Shown: piece after piece, positions 55,808 through 64,000 of the stretch | Position numbering within the stretch: the first letter of the stretch is position 1 | Layout: every line of letters starts with the position of its first letter | Assembly (NCBI GenBank): GCA_030544215.1 | Contig: JARZZO010000003.1 | Location: 27,718,379 to 27,782,378, forward strand | Reading direction: 5' to 3' | Length of the DNA stretch: 64,000 nt | DNA from: Zantedeschia hybrid cultivar | Lineage: Eukaryota; Streptophyta; Magnoliopsida; Alismatales; Araceae | Notes under the pieces: model-generated | Databases searched by the model: none | The model's input: only the letters and a program-made list of their open reading frames with translations | What the model was told of the DNA's origin: nothing | Translations under genes and position numbers: made by a program

Positions 55808-58781
55808 TAAAGAGTCTAGTGGGGTTAGGCAGTTTATGGAGTCTAGGAAGTCTAAGAGTAGACAAATTCCAAATAGACACCTGCAAGAGTTAGCTTCTAA
55901 GTGCTTTCCATTCTATCAAATCCCTCAACTATTAGAGAATCCTATCCAGTTGTCAGAAGAATATGAGGCAGATGAGTTGGTCAATGATGGGTACGGGACG
56001 TATGAATTAATTCATGAGAAAGACCCCGTCATTGAAGAAGAAGAAGATGATGAAGACACAGCTGAGGCATATGCTAGTGGAGTAAAGAGATTTGACGAAC
56101 CCTCAGCTGTTGTAGAAGAACCAACCAAGGAAATCAACCTAGGAACTAAAGAACCCAAGATAGTCCTCATTAGTCAAAATCTTTCTAAATCAGATGAAGA
56201 GACATTGGTTTGAGTTCTTAGAGTTTACAAGGACACTTTCGCTTGGAGCTTTGAAGACATGCCGGAGTTAGATTCTTCCTTAGTGGAACATCGACTAACT
56301 TTAAAATCTGGAGCTAGTCCAGTTAAACATAAGTTAAGGCAATTCCACCCATAGATGACATTGAAAATGAAGGAAGAGGTTGATAAGTTACATAAAGCCA
56401 AATTCATTACAGTTGTCCTCTATTCGCAATGGGTGGCTAATATAGTCCCGGGTATGAAAAATGACAGAAAAGTCAGAATTTGTATTGACTTTCGAGATTT
56501 GAACCGGGCGTGTACTAAAGATGATTTTTCATTGCCTTACATAGATGTGTTGCTCGATAACACAGCTGGATTCGAGACTCTACCGTTCATAGATGACTTT
56601 TCAGGATATAATCAGATCAAATTGGCAGAAGATGATCAGGAGAAAACTTCATTCACTACTTCATGGGGAACATATTGTTATGTAGTCATTCTGTTTAGGT
56701 TGAAAAATGCTAGAGCCACCTACTAAAGGGCTATGATGGCTATATTCCATGACATGATGCATGTAGATGACCTTCTGGTTAAGTCTAAGACTAGAGTTGA
56801 GCATGTTGAAGTTCTGGCAAAGGTTTTGGAAAGGTCAAGGGAGTATCAGTTAAAAATGAACCTAAAGAAGTGCGTGTTTGGTGTCTCATCAGGGAAGTTG
56901 TTATGATTTATCGTCAGTAAACAGGGCATTGAGATCGATCCCAACAAGGCTAAAGCGATCATTGAAATGCCAAGAATGCTGGAGCCACCTACCAAAGGAC
57001 TATGATGGCTATATTCCATGACATGACACATATTGATTTAGAAATGTATTTGGATGACCTTTTGGTGAAGTCTAAGACTAGAGCTGAGCGTGCTGAAGTT
57101 ATGGCAAAGGTTTTGAAAAGGTCAATGGAGTATCAGTTAAAAATGAACCCAAAGAAGTGCGTATTTGGTGTCTCATCAGGGACAATGTTATGATTTATCA
57201 TCAGTAAATGGGGCACTGAGATCGATCCCAACAAGGCTAAAGCGATCATTGAAATGCCACCTCCTAAGAATTTGAAAGAATTAAGAGGATTAATTTGGAG
57301 GTTTTATTCGCCGTTTTGTCTCCCAGCACTCACAAAGGTGTAAGCCATTTTACGAGCTTACTAAGCCAGGAGTCAAATTTGATTGGGACGATAAGTGTAA
57401 GGAGGCATTTAATGGGTTGAAGACATACTTGGCGAGCCCTCATGTCTTGAGACCACCATCTTTGGGCAAGCATTTAGTCCTATACATTTTTGTTATGGAT
57501 GATTTAGTGGGGGCTGTCCTAGCACAAGAGGATGAAGAAGGGAAGGAGAGGGTAGCCTATTATCTCTCTAAACTTCTCAACCCCGCTGAACAAAGATACA
57601 TGGCGATGGAGAATACATGTGCAGCATTGGTATGGATAGTCCAGAAGCTGAAACACTATTTTCTGGCCCATGAAATCCATCTCATCGCTAAGATGAATCC
57701 TATCAAATTTCTTCTCGAGAAATCTGTCCTTACCAATAGATTAGCACGTTGGTAGAGTTTTCTATCCCAATTTGATATTATCTACATCAGCAGAAAGCAA
57801 TCAAAGGCTATGCCATAGCAGAACACCTTGCTTATCACCCTCTTCCCATATTTGATCCGATTCGATCAGAGTTTCCGGATGAGGAACTGATGTCCATAAA
57901 CAGAATCAAAGATGACATGTGGACTCTACATTTTGATGGAGCTCTGAACTCTCATAGTAAGGGTATTGACATTGTTCTTCTATCCTCTGAAGGTGTCACC
58001 GTTCCCCAAGCCTTTCATCTTGCTTTTGATGTTACCAACAACATAGTTGAATATGAGGCTCTTCTTGCCGGCCTTGAGGTTGCTCATTTCCATGGTGCCA
58101 CTAAGCTACGGATTGTAGGCCATAGTCAATTGATTCTTCGCCAAGTGCTCACCAAATATCGCACCCTTGATCCCAAACTCTAGCCATATCAAGAACTCAC
58201 CTCAGCTTATGCCAAGCTCTCCACAAAATTGATTTTTGTCTATGTTCCTCGGAATCAAAACATCTTAGCTGACGCTTTAACTTCTCTTGCATCGTCCCTG
58301 AATTTTCCTATCAGCAAGCATTCTGAATCGATCATTGTCCATAGGCGTGAAGTTGTTGAAGAAGGTTAGAGATGTGGATATTGTTGAGAAGAGAGAAATC
58401 ATGTTATTGGAATTGTAAGAAGAGATGGAAAATGAAGAGAAACCATGGTATTACGAAATTGCTAGATATTGTAAAGATCAGTCATACCCCGAAGAAGCCA
58501 CAACTGAGGAGAAAAGGGCTATCAGGAGAATTGCTTAGAGATACACCTTAGTTGGAGGGGAGTTGAATAGACGTGGATTTGATGGTGTTCTTCTAAGATG
58601 CTTAGATGAAGACAAGTTTTGGAAGATCATTGAAGGAGCTCATATTGGAGTTTGTAGTGGCGATGTTAATGGACAAACGTTATCAAAGAAAATCCTTAGA
58701 CAATGATATTATTGGCCAACCATGGAAGAAGATTGTGTAGGGTATATCCGTAAGCGTGCTAAGTGTCAACTTCATACCGAC
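55808..58781 (+). pseudogene. A3: A-family pol (RT, two RNases H, integrase start)
   Basis: Nucleotide and protein similarity to A1 is high from 30992 of A1 onward. Blocks: RKSKSRQIPNRHLQEL at the start, reverse transcriptase MKEEVDKLHKAKFITVVLYS and FIDDFSGYNQIKLAEDDQEK, a duplicated palm segment, RNase H (FVMDDLVGAVLAQEDEEG), archaeal-type RNase H (WTLHFDGALNSHSKGIDIVL), and the integrase zinc region, cut at 58781 within CQLHTDK by the A2 LTR. Many stops. The upstream join to F gag makes a hybrid gag-pol. Confidence 0.88.
56708..57246 (+). repeat. Tandem duplication in the A3 reverse transcriptase
   Basis: Two copies, offset by 269 bp, begin TGCTAGAGCCACCTACTAAA and TGCTGGAGCCACCTACCAAA. 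Copy 1 lacks about 20 bases, including the tyrosine of the catalytic motif, so only HVDDLLVKSK remains. Copy 2 has MYLDDLLVKSK. Confidence 0.88.
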
Positions 58782-59384
58782 AAGTGCAGACACGTTAATT
58801 TTGATATCATATTGAGTAAATTCATGTTACAATAACAATTCCCAAAAATGGTCTAATGTTTAATCATTACTATACTTTTATTAATTTTTCTTGAAATTTG
58901 TTGATTAGCGTAGTCCAAGGCCGACGCCATTTAGATTCCTAGCAAAAATCAGTTTGGAATTAAATTCCTAAATTCAGATAGATTTAATTTAATAACGTCG
59001 CCTAAAGGAGACTCCATTTAGGTCCTAATCCGTCTAGGTTTCCGATTTTTAATTCGAATTAATTTCCTAATTATCTAAAGCACGTCGCTCTAGGGAGACG
59101 CGATTTAGGTTTCCTAATCTTTTTCGATTTTCTTTCTAGATTTTATTTTTATTTTGGTTGCTTTAATTAGCCAAATGGCGTCCCGTCTTAGCGACGCGAT
59201 TTGAGAGTTTCCTGATAAACATGATTTGACCGAGATAATTTGGTTTCCGAAGTTGGGAAGGCTTCTAACTCCTCCATGCTCATCAAACGTAAGTCCGATT
59301 GCGGGAGAGAGTCCTTTTGAAGGCCTAAACACTCCCAAACTATTCTATATAAATACATCACACATATGATTTGAACACGTCACA
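58782..59384 (+). repeat. 5' LTR of A2 (short form)
   Basis: About 603 bp, starting TGCAGACACG and ending GTCACA, with TATA box CTATATAAATAC at 59345-59356. Only about 30 bases follow the TATA box, against about 720 in A1. CpG-rich hairpins at 58904-58934, 58988-59021, 59074-59108 and 59171-59203. Confidence 0.8.
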
Positions 59385-60391
59385 GCTTTTTGGCGATCAC
59401 GGTGGGACTTGGTCTTGCCATCTTTTAGTATTTATTCTTGCTTTTTATCATCGAGCACCCATGGTGTACTACTTGTGTCCCTTAGGCACTCCTTTCACCA
59501 ATTGGTGATTTTAGTTACTTTTATCCCTGCGTGTACTACGTGCACACCCCTTTGTGGCAAGATCTTGCCCTCCCTTGATTGATTAGAAGTTGTGAGTGTG
59601 ATAGGAAATGTATGGTTGATTGAGCTTATGCTTGTTTGCATGATAATAAACCTGTTTAACTTGAGTTTGCATGATCAGTTAGATTTCTGTTTACACTGAT
59701 AACTTGGGAGAGGATTGTCCTCGAAATTGCTCCATGTTTACAGTTTTTAGGCTCTGAATAACATCTAGAAAGAGCGATGTGATTTAAACCGTGTCACTGA
59801 GACAAGACGCCATTCAGCCTCATATTCCTGTTGGCGTTGCTGCCTGCAGTTCTGTGAACAGAGGAAGCTTCTGTCTTGAATAACGTCGGTGAATAGCGAC
59901 GCTATTCAAGCAGTTCCTTCCTTTGCTCATCATCCCTCAGATCATTGATTTCCTTGTTACTTATATCTATCTTACACTACATTAGAGGCCATCCAGGCCA
60001 TAGGTCATCTGCATTGGGGCTCACCCCCCCTCATAGGAACACCTTAATTAGCTATTAGCATCTTCATCTCTCTCTGATTGGGTTGGTCCCTCGATCAGAC
60101 TAGAGCGGTTGGTGTTAAAATCTCCATAAGTCCCCAAAAGCAAGGAACTTCTCCTTATTCATTGGGCTGGTTGTACCAATTGAAGTCTTGGTTAGTCATT
60201 CATACCGTTGTGAGAGAACCATAGAGTATAACGGTGGAAAAATTGAACCGAAACTAGGATCCTACCCCATGTGAATTTGTGTTTAAAATTCAAAAAATCT
60301 AACGAGGAATCATAAAGCAACGTAATCATCCACTTGTCTGTTAAACTTTGTGCAACGTGTTTGAACTTCTTTGTCAAAACTTAACACCATG
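59385..60391 (+). other. A2 leader with primer site and inverted repeats
   Basis: Non-coding. Primer site TGGCGATCACGGTGGGA at about 59391. It keeps the A1 leader palindromes: GCACC/GGTGT near 59455, TCACCAATTGGTGA at 59495-59508 and GGCAAGATCTTGCC near 59557. CpG-rich hairpins at 59752-59788, 59787-59818 and 59876-59910; in the last, 12 of 13 arm positions pair. Confidence 0.65.
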
Positions 60392-62287
60392 ATGTTATGA
60401 TCAGGAAGAACTTTGGGTATGGCTGCTTACGAGCAGGATGCCATGATTGAATACAAGGGAGATGCTAATGCCCCTCGGGAATTTGATTATTACTATGAGA
60501 ACAGGGGAGATGCTAATGCCTCCGACAATCCCAACTTCTATCATCCTGAGTATGAGGGAGACGCCCATGCCCCTCAAGGTCAGGTCCATTTTACTCATAA
60601 CCAATATGACCCGAGTACTGATCGTCCCTACATACATGTGATTTCTAATCCTACCTTTGAAGAGGCTCAAGATTAGGATGAGCCTTCATCTACCAATCCT
60701 CTTGATTTACCTATTGTCTTGGGAGCTCTGGCTACCCATGTAGATCCTCAGCAACTTGAGGCAATCCAATCTATCCTTAAGGGGAAGACACCCTTGCATT
60801 CTGCCGAACCAAATCCCGCGGTTCCCCCTGTCATTCATCAAATTTCTCCTCCTCACCGTGCTTCCCCCGTTCATCAGGCCATGGAGGGCCTTCGTATTTC
60901 AACTCCCTGACCGTCTGGGCCACAATTATCTTCCTCAAGATATCCGGCTAGATCGCATATGCCGACTTATCAAAATGCCTTCGGACATGGCGGAAGCGTT
61001 GCCAGACCTCAACCATACTTCCCCCCTTGCCCCATTTATTTCGTGAGGAAAGCCTATCATGCTCCATCACCACCTCCTCCCCAAATCGATCTAGTGACTC
61101 AGGCTCTACTTACGAAGATGGACTGCATGGACAAGCAGTTCAACAGTTTCAAGAAGATGATGGAAGTCAAGGTTGTCCCTGAAGTGTCCATCCCCAATCT
61201 GCCAGTATTTCATCTGCCGCCTTCTGAGATGTTTGTGTATAGAAAGTACAATAGTTTTGGTAACCCCTTCACTCACCTGAAGGAGTTTATGTACGAATCT
61301 TCCTTTTGGCAGAGTGACAAGAGGCCACTGGCGTTCTTGTTCAGGAGATCATTGGAGGGGCCAGCCCTCGAGTGATTTTTCTCCTTGGATTCGTCTGACG
61401 TGGAAGATTATGACATTGTGTTGCGAAAATTCATCCAACAATACCAGGATAGAGTTGCACTCTCTTTGTTCATAACTGATTTAGTGGCTGAAAAGATGAA
61501 GCCTTATGAGGACTTCATCATCTTTGCTCATAGATGGAGGGGTATGGCAGAGAAGATCAATGATCATTTATTCGAATCTGAACAAGTGAAGATGATGATT
61601 TCTAATGCTATACCCCAGTACAAGCTAGTCCTCACGTTAAACAACTTGACCAGCATGGCAGAATTATATGAGAGGGCACGTTATTGCAAGAATGCATTCA
61701 AAGAAGCTACTTTCTTCAGTGTCTTTGACCCTCATAGACCCAGCAAGCCTCCACCCCGGAAGCCTATTATGCTAAATCCCTCTAACATGGGTCCGACCAC
61801 TGAAGACACACTTTTATGAACAAATCAACAACATGAACAATAACCAGCCACAGTTCGTAAGGAACCAGCAGCAATAGCCGCAATACACAGGGTAGAGACC
61901 ACCGAACTAGCAGGGCTTCAGGCTACCTCAGCAACCATACTAGCTAGCACATAATCAGCCTCATCAGCAGCCAGCATACTATAATGTGCCTCCCTAAGCG
62001 ATTACAATCAGTAGAGAAAACCTCCAGGCCCAAAGAGGACGTCTTATCCTCCGCTCCTGGAGTCTGTATCAGACATATTCAACGCCCTTATGGCAGCTAA
62101 TGCTTTGGTATTGCCAAAGGATAAAATAGTCTGGCTCCAGAATGCTGATGCCTCCATGTATTGCGTCTTCCATAGACAACCTGGGCATACAGTGGATGCA
62201 TGTTTCCAATTCAGGGACTACAACCATGACCTGAATGAGCGAGGGGGTATTGATTGGGAAGAGATGAGAAAGTATATAGCCGCCTGA
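60392..62287 (+). pseudogene. A2 gag
   Basis: Same architecture as A1 gag: a start with an arginine codon mutated to stop (CGA to TGA), GDANAP-type repeats, a capsid block FHLPPSEMFVYRKYNSFGN, SSFWQSDKRPLAFLFRR and LTSMAELYERARYCKNAF, then the former glutamine-rich tract now full of TAG stops, and the CHHC knuckle YCVFHRQPGHTVDACFQF near 62160. Ends at 62287. Stops also at 60676, 60908 and 61375. Confidence 0.85.
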
Positions 62288-62860
62288 AGGTGAGGAGACC
62301 GCAACAACAATAGCAGTAACAACAACAACAATAGCAACAACAACAGCAACAACAGATACAAAGAGCACTAGCACGGGTAGCAGCACCACCAAACATGGGA
62401 ATAGTGCAGAACCCACTGCTGGAGCACCAAAACCAAGTTTCCCCGATCCTAACCCATAGATGGCTAACAGGGGACAACAGTGGAAGGTAGAGGGGTCTTC
62501 CTCTATTTATTCAACGGGCCATGTTCCGAGTACCGCCGAACAACCGCCCCGCCATATCCTCCGCATACCTAAACCAGGATCTATTACCATCACCCCCATA
62601 CCGACACTCGCCTATCTTAAACCCCCCACTAAATCTAAACTAAATAACCCCTAACCACCAAGTTATGAGCCACTCATGCCATCTAAACCATTGCTACGCA
62701 TACTATTTCCCACATCACCTGCACCAACCACCCACCCCAATACCATGTAACCCTCCAAACCACTCATCCGCGTTCCAGCACTTCCACCAAATAACCCACC
62801 ATCACCCATACACGAACCCATTACCCCCTCTAAACCCCTCATCAACCCGGTGGTACTTAA
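62288..62860 (+). pseudogene. A2 gag-protease linker
   Basis: Low-complexity CAA/CAG-rich then proline-rich coding spacer, broken by stops. Opposite-strand frames here come from the repeats. Confidence 0.5.
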
Positions 62861-64000
62861 GATATCACCTAGACCTTTCGATGTTGAGCAGCACACGCTC
62901 TGGAGTCGGAGGATCTTCAACAAAGTCTTCCCTCAATCCATAGTTAGAGACGGCCCGTCGCAGCCGCCAAAAGAAGTACAGAATGAAGAGAGTGCACCTA
63001 GCACTCAGTATGATCTGGTAAAGCACCTGGACATAACCTTGGCACGCATCTCAATGCTTGAACTAATTAAAAGATCCAAGACCTACCAAGAAGCTTTAAT
63101 AGAGTATCTCAAAAGGGTTATGGTCAATGAGGACGTGCCAATAGAAAAGATCACTGAACTGCTAGTTCCACAAGAGGATCAGCCCTCCATCTCATTTCAC
63201 ACATCTGAATTAGCACCGGCAGCAGCTAGGGGCATGACCCTAAGCATTACAGTCAACATTTGCAAGAAGGCTGTAGATGCATGTCTGGTTGATACAGGAG
63301 TTTCCATTAATGTGTTGTTACCGAAGACCCTAGAATTCTGTGGTATACCTAAAGAGAAGTGGCTGCCTTCCCCCATATCTGTTACCACCTATGACAACTC
63401 TACCCGTTCCCCTCTGGGAATGGTTTATTTGAACGTGGAGTTAGGTCCCATTTGTCACGCCGAGGTCGAATTCCATATTCTTGAGATCGACCCTACGTTG
63501 AAAGGCATCTTTGGCCGTCCCTATATCAAATCACTTGGGGCAATTTCGTCTACAAACCATCAATGCCTCAAGTTTCCATACAAAGGACTGCTCATCAAAG
63601 TAACGAGCATGCCTATCCTTGCTGCTGCTCACTCTCTGAATATCAAGCCGACTCCCTTACCAGGCCAACAACCCATTCTATCAGTATTACAGGTCTATTC
63701 TCCTTCGGCTGATCCTTTGAAAGCCACTATGCCTGTTCCTTGCTTGGTGGATGCTGTAAGAAGGGGGAAGTGCATGAGTATCCCAGACTGGGATATCATG
63801 ATGAAGGGTGGGTATCAAGTAGGGAAAGGCCTGGGCATGCAATTACAGGGCAGAACCACACCTATTAGAGACAACAGAAGAGCACCTGGTAATGGTCTGG
63901 GCTATAGGCCAGCAAGGGCGAGACGACACATTGTTCAGCAGCAGGAAGACGAAGACGGTCAAAAAATTTGGAAGACAATGACTACACCGTGCAAAGAAAA
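62861..64000 (+). CDS. A2 protease with G-patch-like domain, partial
   Basis: One frame stays open from about 62870 to the window end. It carries FNKVFPQSIVRDGPSQP, then protease ACLVDTGVSINVLLPKTLEF (the DTG is present, the following alanine is valine), ISVTTYDNSTRSPLGMVYLN and FGRPYIKSLGAISS, then the G-patch GGYQVGKGLGMQLQGRTTPI and NGLGYRPARA. Better preserved than in A1, where the two domains are out of frame. The downstream reverse transcriptase is outside the window. Confidence 0.82.

Larger units (their letters stand above)
58782..64000 (+). mobile_element. Element A2: second A-family Tat element, runs off the window
   Basis: 5' LTR 58782-59384, leader, gag from 60392, linker, protease and G-patch up to the window end. 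It interrupts the A3 integrase; ACAAG at 58777-58781 would be the left target copy. The 3' half lies beyond 64000. Confidence 0.85.

Overview
This window is plant nuclear DNA made almost entirely of nested LTR retrotransposons. The lineages show this directly: a Tekay/Del-type Ty3/gypsy chromovirus, an Athila-type Ty3/gypsy element with a DLGA protease and a tRNA-Asp-like primer site, several Tat-type Ty3/gypsy elements with a second, archaeal-type RNase H, and a Ty1/copia element with an initiator-Met-tRNA primer site. They suggest a flowering plant with a repeat-rich genome; the species cannot be named from this sequence. No rRNA, tRNA gene, CRISPR array or bacterial-type operon was seen. 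The only candidate host coding sequence is one 89-codon exon-like frame at 13168-13437.

Layout, with element names used throughout. D (102 to about 5300, minus): 3' LTR plus the pol of a Tekay chromovirus, 5' end lost. About 5300-9000: AT-rich non-coding DNA with a dispersed hairpin array. E (about 9600-12960, minus): LTR-like and 3' parts plus integrase and RNase H of a Tat-like element. 13041-13440: possible host exon. G (14455 to about 15690, plus): decayed Reina-like integrase and 3' LTR. C2 (about 15690-16114 and 41792-42645, minus): one copia-type LTR split by B. B (16115-41786, minus): Athila element with both LTRs, itself split by A1. A1 (23990-39103, plus): nearly full-length Tat element with LTRs and a GGAGG target duplication. 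42648-44788: a CACTA-like end and unassigned DNA. F (from 44789, plus): Tat-like LTR and gag, split by C1. C1 (45793-55001, plus): copia element with LTRs, primer site and TGCAA target duplication, but a dead pol. A3 (55808-58781): Tat pol fused to F gag. A2 (58782 to the window end): second A-family element, inserted in the A3 integrase.

Nesting gives the order of events: C2 before B before A1 on the left; F or the F/A3 chimera before C1 and A2 on the right.

The most unusual signal is not a protein. Five unrelated element families carry arrays of short inverted repeats in LTRs or untranslated leaders, often with arms that change together: CpG-rich GCGTCG/CGACGC hairpins in D and in the A family, GAGTCTGCGC/GCGCAGACTC hairpins at 5.7-8.7 kb, GGGTC/GACCC hairpins in E, and about twenty near-perfect three-base-loop hairpins in the C1 leader. 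A repair-type duplication next to the A1 3' LTR is also clearly readable. All percentages and arm lengths were counted by eye.
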